Shown: positions 23,006-34,683, counted from the stretch's first letter. The stretch is DNA of 64,000 bases from Piliocolobus tephrosceles (GCF_002776525.5 NC_045434.1:116149141-116213140); one strand, 5' to 3'. The notes: generated from the sequence alone by a model not told the origin. Translations and numbers: made by a program.

Positions 23006-25022
23006 ATTTTAAAATGACTGCATTTTAAAAATGTTCTAAGTAGTATTTCAACACCAGAAATTACAATTAGTAATGTTGATAAGGAATAAGAAAATAACTA
23101 ATAGATTTAAGCAGATTTTAATCTCAGTCAATACGTATGTTATATAAATCATCTAAGTCACAGAGGTAATTAAATACTCTCATATTTCATGGGAAGTATA
23201 ATAATCAATTTTTATATATTCTTATTTATGCTCCAAATTTATTTGTAAGGAATAAAGATGTTGTCAGAATAAAAACATAATTTCAATATGCTTAAAATTC
23301 AATTAACTCTTTTTTGGCAGAATCAATGAGACAAGCATTATAAGACATGAGCATACAATAAGCAAATTCTTGAGAAGTGGATTTTATTCGTCTTCAGTCA
23401 ATATGGAATCAGTATGATAGACAGTGTATTGAAATTTCATTTTTATCACACTTTTAAAACTGTCATTTCTGGAATAGTAGAGTTAAAGATCTGCAATAAA
23501 ATAAAAGAGACTGCTGTTTACAGCAATCAGAGAAGGAGCATGTATTTTAATCTTAGCATTGTGAAATGCACTGAGAGCTCATTTACCCATTGCCATTTTC
23601 AATTTGTGAATCAATTTGTAAACAATAGTACCTGCCTATGTAGTTAGTCCGTTCTGTGAAATTTTACTTCAGGAATATTTTATGGGGTATTTAGGAGATC
23701 AAACATCCCTTTATTTATTTTGGTCACCATTTTCAAACTTCTATGTTTTTACCCTTCCATTTTCTGCAGATTGCCATTTCAGGACACCTCCTACATCTGA
23801 GGAAACATGCATTGGTCTTGCAGTATTTTTCTCCTCCAAATAAAAGTCAGTATGATCACAACTACACTATCAGAAGTGAGTTTATGGGTAGCGTTAACCA
23901 CCTAGTTTATCATCCAAACTGGAACACTTATGGTACTTCATTGCAACAGGCATAAATTGAGACTTTTCTGGGCAAACTGAAGTGTTTGTTCACTACATTT
24001 ATAGCACATTTTTAAAACTGCAAAACAATTACATTGCTGTTTGCTTCCATGTGTCATAAGAGACAATTGACTTGAATCTCAAGGGTTGAGCAACAGCCCA
24101 CAAATTTGGCTTATGTTTAGTTATAAAGTTTATGTAACAGGTCATTGGATATTCAAACACATATTCTAGAACTGGAGAAGGAACTCCACCTTGTAGATGA
24201 CATTGAATGCAGCTACTAATTACGATATCTCTAGTTTGGTTTTAAGAGAATAGTTGGGACTGTAAATTGCTTCTCATGGAACATACAGTGAACATATTAC
24301 ATCAACTTATCCTGAAAAAAGGTGTTGTTCAATATCTATGTAATAAGCAATACTGTACCTTTCTATTGTTAAATGTGTGAAAGGCACCTCAAATTTACTT
24401 TATTCTGATTATGCCTACACAGTGCTTATGGGCGCTGAGATTGTTCATGTGAAAAATATTAATAACTTTTAAGGCAGCTACTTCACAGTAAAATAAGACA
24501 AATAATAATAATTACTACTAAAGCAGCTACTAGGCAGTAAGATAAGGTGCACGAGCAGCTATGCACATTTTATACTGCCATTTGTGAAGAATAAACAAAC
24601 TTAAAGCATGTAGAATGTTGAGTGAGAAGTAATAACAATTAAACTATGATATCTGTTAAAATTCTTATGTGAAAAATATTATATCCATAATTTAAATATT
24701 TGTTTTGTTTTTATCAAAAGACACAAATTGGCCTTTTCTTTGCATGCTACAGTTATGAATGTAACAGTCAGTTCTTAGAGAAAAAAATATTTAAACTATG
24801 GCATAAAGGGGCCATTCATATGAGACATACATGGGTAGATATTTTTTACATTTGGGATTATTTATTACAGACAAAGTTGTTACTAAGTTTGTTTTAAGTC
24901 AATCTTCAGTGATAATTAAAAATGAGAAGATACACAAACAATTTAAACATTTGTTTGTCTAGAAATTAAAATAAATTTAATTAACATTTTGGATTATGTC
25001 CAAATCCACACCTCTAATAAGT
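23006..25022. other. AT-rich stretch with short repeated motif
   Basis: No transposon was recognised. A short motif, CAGCTACT followed by a gap and 'AGTAA(A/G)ATAAG', appears at 24475-24497 and 24524-24547, and again at 27936-27959. Open frames at 23414-23647, 23743-23955 and 24700-24897 are short and have no recognisable domain. Confidence 0.4.
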
Positions 25023-25460
25023 AAGAAAACATTAGGCCGGGCGTGGTGGCTCACACTGTAATCCCAGCACTTTGGTAGGCCAAGGAGGGCGGATCATGAG
25101 GTCATAAGATCAAGACCATCCTGGCTAAAACAGTGAAACTCCATCTCTACTAAAAATATAAAAAATTAGCCGAGCATGGTGATGGGAGACTGTAGTCCCA
25201 ACTAAATGGGAGTCTGAGGCAGGAGAATGGTGTGTTTTCATCCATAGTCAGATAATGTTGTTATCGTTGCTGTAACTTTTAGTTGTCTTCTAAAATCTCA
25301 CTTCATTTAAGAAGTAGAGAATTTAATATAAACTTTTATTAAAAGGCAACTGTGATTTACTATTATTTACTGTGAGGCAGAGCTTGCAGTGAGCCTAGAT
25401 TGTGCCACTGTACTCCAGCCTGGGCAACAGAGTGAGACTCCATCTTAAAAAAAAAAAAAA
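25023..25460 (+). mobile_element. Alu, sense, split by a 129-bp filler
   Basis: The Alu starts at 25035 ('ggccgggcgtggtggctcac') directly after the target repeat 'aagaaaacatt' (25023-25033). It is normal to 'gcaggagaatggtgtg' (25234). It resumes at about 25372 with 'tgaggcagagcttgcagtga' and ends in an A-tail (25446-25460). About 10 Alu bases are missing at the break. The sequence between (25235-25371) is not Alu. Confidence 0.92.
25235..25363. repeat. Filler made of two locally duplicated pieces
   Basis: Piece A, 25240-25302, aligns without gaps to 28325-28387 (58 of 63 identical). Piece B, 25303-25363, matches 28087-28154 perfectly except that seven bases, 'tgctcag' (28099-28105), are absent. 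In the source region B lies before A, so the order is swapped. Both are in the same orientation. Confidence 0.88.
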
Positions 25461-26995
25461 ATTGCTTCAAAGAGAATAAAATACCTAGGAATCCAACTTA
25501 CAAGGGATGTAAAGGATGTCTTCAAGGAGAACTACAAACCACTGCTCAGTGAAATAAAAGAGGACACAAACAAATGGAAGAACATATCATGCTTATGGAT
25601 AGGAAGAATCAATATCGTGAAAATGGCCATACTGCCTAAGGTAATTTATAGATTCAATGCCATCCCCATCAAGGAACCAATGAGTTTTTTCACAGAATTG
25701 GAAAAAACTACTTTAAAGTTCATATGGAACCAAAAAAGAGCCCGCATTGCCAAGACAATCCTAAATCAAAAGAACAAAGCTGGAGGCATCACGCTACCTG
25801 ATTTCAAACTGTAGTACAAGGCTACAGTAACCAAAACAGCATGGTACTGGTACCAAAACAGAGATATAGACCAATGGAACAGAACAGAGTACTCAGAAAT
25901 AATACCACACATCTACAGCCATCTGATCTTTGACAAACCTGAGAAAAGCAAGAAATGGGGAAAGGATTCCCTATTTAATAAATGATGCTGGGAAAATTGG
26001 CTAACCATAAGTAGAAAGCTGAAACTGGATCCTTTCCTTACTCCTTACACAAAAATTAATTCAAGATAGATTAGAGACTTAAATGTTAGACTTAATACCA
26101 TAAAAACCCTAGAAGAAAACCTAAGTAATACCATTCAGAACATACGCATGGGCAAGGACTTCATGTCTAAAACACCAAAAGCAATGGCAACAAAAGCCAA
26201 AATTGACAAATGGGATCTAATTAAACTGAAGAGCTTCTGCACAGCAAAAGAGACTACCATCAGAATGAACAGGCAACCTACAGAATGGGAGAAAATTTTT
26301 GCAATCTACTCATCTGACAAAGGACTAATATCTAGAACCTACAAAGAACTCAAAAAATTTACAAGAAAAAAAAAAACAAACAACCCCATCAAAAAGTGGG
26401 CAAGGGATAGGAACAGATATTTCTCAAAAGAAGACATTCATACAGCCAACAGACACATGAGAAAATGCTTGTCATCACTGGCCATCAGAGAAATGCAAAT
26501 CAAAACCACAATGAGATACCATCTCACACCAGTTAGAATGGCAATCATTAAAAAGCCAGGAAACAACAGGTGCTGGAGAGGATGTGGAGAAATAGAAACA
26601 CTTTTACACTGTTGGTGGGATTGTAAACTAGTTCAGCTATTATGGAAAACAGTATGGCAATTCCTCAAGGATCTAGAACTAAAAGTACCATATGACCCAG
26701 CCATCCCATTACTGGGTATAAATCCTGCTGCTATAAAGACACATGCACACGTATGTTCATTGTGGCACTATTCACAATAGCAAAGACTTGGAATCAACCC
26801 AAATGTCCATCAGTGACAGACTGGATTAAGAAAATGTGGCACATATACACCATGGAATACTATGTAGCCATAATAAAGGATGAATTTGTGTCCTTTGTAG
26901 GGACATGGATGCAGCTGGAAACCATCATTCTCAGCAAACTATTGCAAGAACAGAAAACCAAACACCACATGTTCTCACTTATAGGTGGGAACTGA
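25461..26995 (+). pseudogene. L1 ORF2 C-terminal fragment, broken
   Basis: This codes for the C-terminal third of ORF2p, downstream of the reverse transcriptase core. Frames with L1 ORF2 sequence are visible at 25617-25814, 26148-26780 and 26753-26995. The C-terminal cysteine-rich motif C-x3-C-x7-H-x4-C is intact in 'CWRGCGEIETLLHCWWDC' (26571-26624). Stops break the frame at 25812 and near 26065. Close to 26718-26725 a deletion of about 16 bases shifts the frame, which explains why the last part is read in a different frame. No endonuclease or RT region is present, so this is a dead retrotransposon fragment. Confidence 0.92.
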
Positions 26996-27238
26996 ACAAT
27001 GAGATCACCTGGACTCAGGAAGGGAAATATCACACATCGGGGCCTATTATAGGGATAGGGGAGGGATGGCATTGGGAGTTACACCTGTTGTAAAGGATGA
27101 GTTGATGGGTGCTGATGAGTTGATGGGTGCAGCTCACCAACATGGCACAAGTATACATATGTAACAAACCTGCATGTTATGCACATGTACCCTAGAACTT
27201 AAAGTATAATAATAATAAAAAATAAATAAATAAATAAT
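25461..27238 (+). mobile_element. 5'-truncated L1 (L1P-type), sense
   Basis: Begins inside ORF2 at 'ttgcttcaaagagaataaaa' and continues through the ORF2 end, the 3' UTR ('ggcacaagtatacatatgta', 27143-27162) and an 'aataataataaaaaataaat' tail. It sits directly in the A-tail of the preceding Alu. Divergence is moderate, typical of an L1P copy. Confidence 0.93.
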
Positions 27239-27403
27239 GAATATTCAAAGTGATGTGCACTCCAAATACCCTGACTTGATCATTACACATTCTATGCAGG
27301 TAAAATGTACTCACATGTACCCATAAATATGTATAAATATTATGTATCAATAAAAAAAAAAAGAAAATAAAGTGAACAATTCAGTGGCAAAAAAAAAAAA
27401 AAA
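27239..27403 (+). mobile_element. Candidate L1 3' transduction with second poly(A) tail
   Basis: After the L1 tail comes about 150 bases of non-L1PA sequence, itself resembling an older L1 3' end ('gatcattacacattctatgc', 'acatgtacccataaatatgt'). It has AATAAA at 27366-27371 and ends in an A-run (27389-27405). The target repeat 'aagaaaacatt' follows at 27404-27414. The spacing of about 17 bases from signal to tail is that of normal poly(A) addition. Confidence 0.62.
27366..27371 (+). promoter_or_regulatory. Poly(A) signal AATAAA
   Basis: Canonical hexamer 17 bases before a genomic A-run, in the position expected for the end of a read-through L1 transcript. Confidence 0.55.
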
Positions 27404-27414
27404 AAGAAAACATT

Positions 27415-29502
27415 TAATGCAGTGACCTTCTAAGTGTTTTTCCAGTATGTTTTAAAGTGTGGACCCAAAAAAACAAAAGCATATAGTATTTTTCATATCT
27501 AGCATAATAGTTGACTTTATTATTTAAACATTATAAGAGTATATTTACACAGAAGGAAAGTTTTCTATACATTTAATATTAAGCATTTGTGAATAATTTT
27601 CAAAGGATATTACCGAGTTTTCTTATGCTTAAGAAATAGTATATGTAGAATGGAAGAGCAATTTTAAATAACTGCTCAGTTTTGTATAATAGGAATACAT
27701 TTTAGTGGTCCTATAATTTATTTACTCATTTATCTTTGAAGAATTGAACACAGTAATGTTTTTATTTTTCATATTTGTCTGTCACTTCTCAGATCTAAGC
27801 CAAAGGACACTTCAGTTATCCAATCTTGCAACAAATACATTTAAGCACCTAATATGGGCTACTGTCGGTACTAGGGGCACTGAGAACTACAGATTTGATG
27901 AACACCCAAGAGCTGCTAGCATAAAATAAACTACACAGCTACTAGGCAATAAGATGAGGCACATGTGTAAAACTTCTGCTTTTAGCTTGGTGAAGAGTGG
28001 TTACACAGCCATTATTACAAAAATTACTTTTTTCCGCAAATAAAGACATCACTTGTCTAGAGAGTATATGCTGCCATTTGCTTTTGTCATTTAAGAAGTG
28101 CTCAGTAGAGAATTTAATATAAACTTTTATTAAAAGGCAACTGTGATTTACTATCAAAGGCAATACAGAAACGTCATTGAAAAAAGGAAGATTCTTAAAC
28201 CTCCTTAGGGACCATCCAGATGCATTATACTCTTTCAGAGTTCATTCTTTCTTTTCCAGGCCTTTCTTCATTTACCACCCTTCCCCTACTGGTAGAAGAG
28301 AGATTAGAGGCATTATCTTTTTTTATCCACAGTCAGATAATGTTGTTATTGTTGCAGTAACTTTTATTTGTCTTCTCAAATCTCACTAAGTTTTTTTCAA
28401 CTTTTCTCAAAGATAATTCAATTATCTGCAACCTCCCAAATATTTTATTTAAACCCATCACATTTATTCATTTGTCTGTTTGTTTCTAGCTATTCTGAGA
28501 CATAGATTATGTAGCTATTTCAATAACAATTTCTTTTACAAAATGTAATACAAAAAGTATATATTTAACACATAAAATCAGTTTCTTAACAACTACTAAG
28601 ATTTCAGTTAATTCCAAACTTTATGCAAAAGTTAAAATGAGCTCAATATGTGTAGCCATATTATGTTTTCTTAGGCTATCGATTTTTTTCCGACATTTAG
28701 TAAATGAATAGGATAGTGCAGGGCTTTTATCGTATTTCTTAAGAATTTTATGTTATTAGCCTTACTTTTCTGCTAACTTGTTTTCTAGCATATTCATTAG
28801 CAACCTCCTAGCACAACATATCTGAAAATGCTTGACAATTAAAATAATAATAACTTTTTATATGAATCCCTAAGCAGAAAAGTACGAAGAAAAGTCAAAG
28901 TCCAGAAACTATGGACAATCATAAATTAAAAATGATTTTCAAATATTAGAGTTGATGCTGCCTCTGGGTCATCTGTCAATCTCTAAATTACCTACAGCTT
29001 AAAAACAGAAGACAAAATTTGAGACCATGCAGAATAGTAGATCTTATCAGACATTATGCATAAAACCAGGATTAACAAATGTAAGGAAAATATAATTCTT
29101 CTATTGAAGAAAATAAAATTCTTATTCATTTTTTCTTTAAATTCTCAGTGTATGTGTACACACACACTCACACACACAATATTCTAATAGCAATCTTAGC
29201 TTCACATGAATTTGAGGACCTAATTTACACTATCACCATGCTCTAAGCAGCTCCACGATGGCTCTATAATTTAAATTTTAAAACTACTCCTTTGTCATCA
29301 TTCAGAAAACTAGCAAACAAAAAATTAAAGATATTTTTAGAGAAAATTATTTTTAAAAATTTAATAATTTTACTGAGAATTAAATTCCCTAAACATCAGT
29401 CTCTGAAGCATAAAGAAACAAAGTACTATGAATGAGAGTAAAAATGAATATAGCAGAATCAGACCCACATGAACAGCACATACAAAAATAAAATAAAAGC
29501 AA
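27415..29502. other. AT-rich stretch, source of the Alu filler
   Basis: No transposon was recognised. The intervals 28087-28154 and 28325-28387 are the probable sources of the filler at 25235-25363. The motif at 27936-27959 matches 24524-24547 in 22 of 24 bases. A short (CA)n-rich run lies at 29158-29179. Confidence 0.45.
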
Positions 29503-29990
29503 CATGTCTCCAGGTTCCCAGGAGAAATGGATCTATATTTATGCACACATATATACAGAAATAAATGTATTATAAGAAATTAACTCCTGTAGTTATGGAG
29601 ACTGAGAATTCTCAAGATGTGGAGTCAGAAAGCTGCAGAGCCAAAAAAAAAAAAAAAAAAGTATAGTTTTATCTGGGTCTGATGCCCTGAGATTAAGGAG
29701 TGCTGAAGGCATAAGTTCCAGTCTGTCTTAGTTCAAAAGCAAGAGAAGACTCTCATCTCAAGGACAGTCAGGCAAAGAGAGTGAATTCTTTCTTATTCAA
29801 CCTATTGTTGAAGCCATCAATAGAATAAATGACACCTACCCATGTTGGGGAAGGCAATCTGCTTTACTGTCTTTCGATTCAAATATTATTCTCATTAAGA
29901 AACACCTTCACAGATACAGCCAGAATAATGTCTCATGACATCCCCGGGCACCCCTTGTCCCAGTCAAATTTATACATAAAATTAAATATC
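29503..29990 (-). repeat. Medium-reiterated mammalian repeat, family not named
   Basis: The phrases 'tatggagactgagaattctc', 'ggaaggcaatctgctttact', 'aagaaacaccttcacagata' and 'cccagtcaaatttatacata' occur in the order I remember from a common mammalian interspersed repeat, here read antisense. An A-run interrupts it at 29642-29660. I am sure it is a repeat but not of its name. Confidence 0.55.
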
Positions 29991-30005
29991 ACACAATATT
30001 TAATA

Positions 30006-31255
30006 GAAATAACTAAATAAAGTAGGAATTGAAAAATATGATAGGAAAAAATTAGGGTATAAAATATAAAAATGAGGCTATAGGGTAGATTTGATTGAAA
30101 ATTCAAATCCGCAAATAAGGGAAACAAATTTATAAATTCTGTAGGGGTATGTGAAATCAGTGTGATCACACATCTTGATAAAGTATTTTACATGTGGAAA
30201 GAAAAACATTCAACAGAAGGTACATTTGTAAGATAGAAACAATAGATAAAATAACCGGGAACTAATATTCTAGGTGATATCAACATAAGGGAAGATGAAG
30301 GGCAATGATACAAGACTGAAACAAATATTTGCTTTTTTAGGAACAGTTAATTGGAAATAGTCTTTTTTTAAAAGTGAAGAAGAGAAAGATTGAAACATTA
30401 AAAAAACTTAGAGAATTTGAAACATACATATAGTTGAGAAAACAATTATATTCTAAACAGTATAAACATAAAAGACTACAAATTAGATCAACAAAATTAA
30501 AATCAGGTCATCTAAAAATGAGAACAACTTCAAAGCAGCAAAATGATAAGATAGCTCACTTAAAGAGTAGTAAATAGACTTACATAAAAGCAGCAATGAA
30601 AGTTTAAAAAAGGGAAGGAATATTCTCAACATGCTTTGAGAAATAGATGTCAACTTTGAATTCTATATCCACCAAAACTATCAATTCAAGGGGGAGCAAA
30701 AGTATATTAATTTCCAACTGAGAATCACTAGTGGAATTTTTAAAGGTATATTTCTGAGATTAAAGAATGGATTGTGAAAAAATGTGTTTCTGGTTAGAAT
30801 GAGACAATGGGGACAATATTTGGCCTCCCATTTTAAACAACCAAATATGGAAGAAAAGAAAATAAATGTCAGTTCTCAAGAAACAGAATTTGAGACAAAA
30901 AAGGAGAGAAAACTTTAAAGTATGTAAGCAAAGGACTTGAGCCTTATAACTCACTGCATTGACCCAGTTTCCAAGTCATGATCAACAAGGTAGATTCAAG
31001 TAAGTCTGCCAAACTGCCTGAGTTAAAGAGAGAGCTGAGCATCCAGGTAGATCAAGACTGTTAGTATTTGTTAATTGGAAAATGCGAGAATATTTTAAAA
31101 GAATGATACATCAGGAGATACATGGGTTTATCTGAATAGTGTGAGATTGGTTTATCATTACAAAATTACAATATGCTTCATTTTTTTCCATAAAAATCTA
31201 AAAAAAGAAAACAACTATTTATCTTAATGTGTATAATTATTACATAGTGTCCAGA
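30006..31255. other. Unassigned, possible old L1M sequence
   Basis: Purine-rich sequence. 'actttgaattctatatccac' (30652-30671) resembles a phrase common in old L1M copies, so part of this may be an older portion of the L1 that follows. The evidence is weak. Confidence 0.35.
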
Positions 31256-31259
31256 ATAC

Positions 31260-31725
31260 ATTTCTAATAAAAATCTTAGCAAATTAATAGTAGAAGAGCA
31301 CTGTCTTGATCTGATGATGACCATCTAAGAAAGGCCTACAGATAAAAATATACTTAAGAATAAAAAATAAAATATTTTCTTCCTAACATCAGAATTAAGA
31401 TAAGGATACTTGCTTCTCAGCATTTCTATTCAGCTTCATAGTAGAGGTACTAGCTAGTACAGTAATGAAGAAAATAAGTAGCAGGCATCAAGTATGAAAG
31501 GTAGAAATAACGTTGTTTTTATTTGTGGATTGAAAAAATATGATATAATATCAAAAACCCATGAGAATGAACAACTATGTTTATCAACTTAAAATATTCA
31601 AGAACAATAGATAATAATCAATTGTATTTTTATATACTGTATATACTATCAAAAAGACTAGAAATTGACACTGAAAAGTAATACTAATTAAATTAGCATC
31701 AAAAATATAAAATACTTAAGAATAA
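31260..31725 (+). mobile_element. Old L1M ORF2 fragment, sense
   Basis: Degraded sense ORF2 sequence: 'cttctcagcatttctattca' followed by 'tagaggtactagctagtac' corresponds to the usual 'cttattcaacatagtactgg' region. It is separated by a T-run/A-run pair (31726-31800) from a second L1 piece that covers the same part of ORF2. The two are therefore separate insertions. Confidence 0.65.
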
Positions 31726-32399
31726 TTTTTTTTTTTTTTAATTTAAAAAACCACATTACTTTTGGTTTAAAAAAAGAAGAAGAAAAAAAAAAAAAAAAAA
31801 CTCTTAATGAACTAGAAACTAAAGGTAAATTCCTTAACTTGATAAAGAATATCTGTCAAGAAAAATAGAAAAACTCAAACATTAAAATAATATTAACCTC
31901 ATAGTTAATTGTGAGAAACTAGAAGTTTTTGCACTAAGACCAGAAAAAAGGCAAGAATGCCCTCTCTCACCACTCCTTTTCAACATTATACTTAAAGAAA
32001 TAGCTAATGCAATGCAAGAAAAATAAACAAAAGCCATACATTGGGAATGAAGAAATAAAGCTGCCTTCATTCATAGATGACATGATCATCTATGTAGAAT
32101 ATAAAATAATCAATAAAAAACTCCAAAAATTATAAAATGATTATAGTGAGATTGCAAGATGCAAAGTCTATCACTGTCTTACACGACATCACTCTTTCTT
32201 ATGTACTAGCAATGAACAATTGGAATTTACAGGTAGAAGCACAATACCCTTTATATTAGCTCTCCAAAGATGAAATCTTTAGGTATAAATCTAATAAGCC
32301 AAAAGGCTCTTGCAGTTGATAAATGATTTCAGTAATGTTTCAGAATACAAAGTAGATATACATAAATATTCATGCTGAGAACAAAATTAAGAACATAAT

Positions 32400-32646
32400 C
32401 CATTTATGATATTAACAAAACACTAAAATACCTAGGAATACATCTAACCAAGGGGGTGAAAGATCTCTACAGGTACCACAAAACACTACTAAAGGACATC
32501 ATAGATAATAGAAACAAATGGAAAAACATTTCATGCTCATGGATTGGAAGAATCAATACTGCTAAAATGGTCGTATCTCCCAAAGCAATCTGTAGAATCA
32601 GAACTTTTTTTATCAAACTACCCATATCACTTTTCACAGAATTAGG

Positions 32647-32690
<44 letters not shown>

Positions 32691-33685
32691 ATAGTAAAAT
32701 TCATATCAAAGGGCAAAATAGCCAGAATACTTAAAGCAGTCCTAAGCAAAAAGAAGAAAAATTGAAGCATCACATTACCCAACTTCAAACTCCACTAGAA
32801 GGATACAGCAGCAAAAAACACCATGGTATTTGTGGTATATAAACAGATCCATAGACCAATGGAACAGAATAGAGAACCCATAAATAAAGCTACACACCTA
32901 TGGCCATCTGATTTTTGACAAAGTCAACAGAAATAGGGAATAGAGAAATGACTACCTATTCAATAAATGAGACTGAGACAGCAGCTAGGCACATGGAGAA
33001 TGAAAATGGACCCCCACTTTTCATTACATACAAAAATCAACTCAAGATGGATTGAAGACTTAAATGTAAGACTCCAAACTATAAAAATCCTAGAAGAAAA
33101 CCTAGGAAACGTAATTATAGACATTGGCCATGGGAAAGCATACATAACTAAGGCCTCAAAAGCAATTCCAAGGAAAACAAAAATTGACAAGTAGGACCTA
33201 GTTAAACCAGAGATCTTCCTCACAGCAACAAAAACTATCAAAAGAGAAAACATACAGTCTACAATATAGGAGTACATATTTGCAAACTAGGCCTCCAGAA
33301 AAGATTTAATATACAGAATCTATGAGGAAATTAAACAATCGAACAGATAAAAAAACAAATAACTCAATTAAATAATGGGAAAGAGACATGAAAAAACACT
33401 TCTTAAAAGAATGCACGCACACTGCCAACAAATATATCAATAAGTGTTCCACATCTGTATTCATCAGAGAAATGCAAATAGAAACCACAATGAGATACTA
33501 AATGGCTATTATTAAATGTCAAAAAGTAACAGATGCTGGTGAGGCTGTGGAGAAAAGGGGACACTTATATGCTATTGGTGGGAATGAAAATTAGTTCAGC
33601 CACTGAGGAAAGAAATTTGGAGACTGTTCAAAACACTTAGTATTACTATTTGACTCAGCAATCCATTACCAGGTATATACCCCCC
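32400..33685 (+). pseudogene. L1 ORF2 remnant, heavily broken
   Basis: Phrases of ORF2 are recognisable in several frames, for example 'MKDLYRYHKTLLKDIIDN' from 32456 and 'KMVVSPKAICRIRTFFIK' from 32567. Frameshifts, stop codons and a 42-A run at 32647-32688 break it. The C-terminal cysteine motif region near 33535-33610 is degraded. Confidence 0.85.
32647..32688. repeat. A42 homopolymer inside L1 ORF2 sequence
   Basis: The equivalent L1 position normally has about six A ('ttggaaaaaactac'). Here it is an uninterrupted run of about 42 A flanked by ORF2 sequence on both sides, so it is an expansion and not an element tail. Confidence 0.93.
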
Positions 33686-33720
33686 AATATATCTCATATA
33701 TATAATATATATCATACGGA

Positions 33721-33741
33721 AAGATAGTCTTTTTCTTTTTT

Positions 33742-33773
<32 letters not shown>

Positions 33774-34073
33774 TTGAGACGGAGTCTCGCTCTGTCGACC
33801 AGGCTGGAGTGCAGTGGCCGGATCTCAGCTCACTGCAAGCTCCACCTCCCGGGTTTACGCCATTCTCCTGCCTCAGCCTCCCAAGTAGCTGGGACTACAG
33901 GTTGCCTGCCAACTCGCCCGGCTAGTTTTTTGTATTTTTTAGTAGAGACGGGGTTTCACCGCGTTAGCTAGGTTGGTCTCGATCTCCTGACCTCGCGATC
34001 CACCCGTCTCGGCCTCCCAAAGTGCTGGGATTACAGGCTTGAGCCACCGCGCCCGGCCAAGATTGTCTTTTTC
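33721..34073 (-). mobile_element. AluY, antisense, Old World monkey type
   Basis: Long T-run with one C, then a nearly consensus AluY (33776-34058) ending 'gcgcccggcc'. The target duplication is 'aagatagtcttttt' (33721-33734) and 'aagattgtcttttt' (34059-34072). 'ggcttgagccaccgc' and 'gggtttacgccattctcc' are cercopithecoid AluY marks. It inserted into the older L1. Confidence 0.95.
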
Positions 34074-34302
34074 TTCTTAAATTGTTGAATATTTTGTTTT
34101 ATGGGTGGTCAACCATAGACCCATTAATAGGTCAATAGTTGAATTTATGGATTAAGGATTTATTATCATAGATTTATAACTTATAATTTATTATTATGTA
34201 TTTATCCAGATTTTAGCAATAATGAGCAATGCCGATATAATTATTCATACACAAGTTTTTGCATGAACATTACTTAATTCTCTAGGATTAATGTCCACAA
34301 CG
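34074..34302 (-). mobile_element. Antisense L1 3' UTR piece inside a sense L1
   Basis: Reads antisense to L1: 'ttatccagattttagcaata' and 'gcatgaacattactta'. It closely resembles 35590-36105 of the antisense L1 about 1.8 kb away. It interrupts the sense L1 between its 'ggtatatacccc' and 'gcactgacacgttcat' phrases. Confidence 0.75.
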
Positions 34303-34354
34303 TGCACTGACACGTTCATCACAGCACTATTCTCAAGAGTAAAGACAAAGAATT

Positions 34355-34683
34355 GGCCAGGTGCGGTGGTTCACCCCTGTAATCCCAGCATTTTAGGAGG
34401 CCGATGCAAGCAGATCACCTGAGATCAGGAGTTCAAGACCTGCCTGGCCAACATGGCAAAACCCTGTCTCTACTAAAAATACAAAAAAGTAGCTAGGCAT
34501 GGTGGCACACATCTGTAATCCTAGCTACTCAGGAGGCTGAGGAAGGAAAATTGCTTAAACCCAGGAGGCAGAGGTTGTAGTGAATGGAGATCTCACCACT
34601 GTATTCCAGCCTGGGTGACAGAATGAGACTGTGTTTCAAAAAATACGTACATACATACATACATACATACATACATACATACA
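34355..34683 (+). mobile_element. Alu, sense, with (TACA)n tail
   Basis: Starts 'ggccaggtgcggtggttcac' and keeps both monomers. Its A-tail has turned into about ten TACA units (34645-34683). CpG sites are mostly decayed, so this is an older S-class copy. It sits inside the older sense L1. Confidence 0.93.

Noticed and set aside
34645..34683. Regular (TACA)n array considered as a CRISPR-like or satellite repeat
   Set aside because: Simple four-base units without spacers at the end of an Alu. It is an ordinary tail microsatellite.
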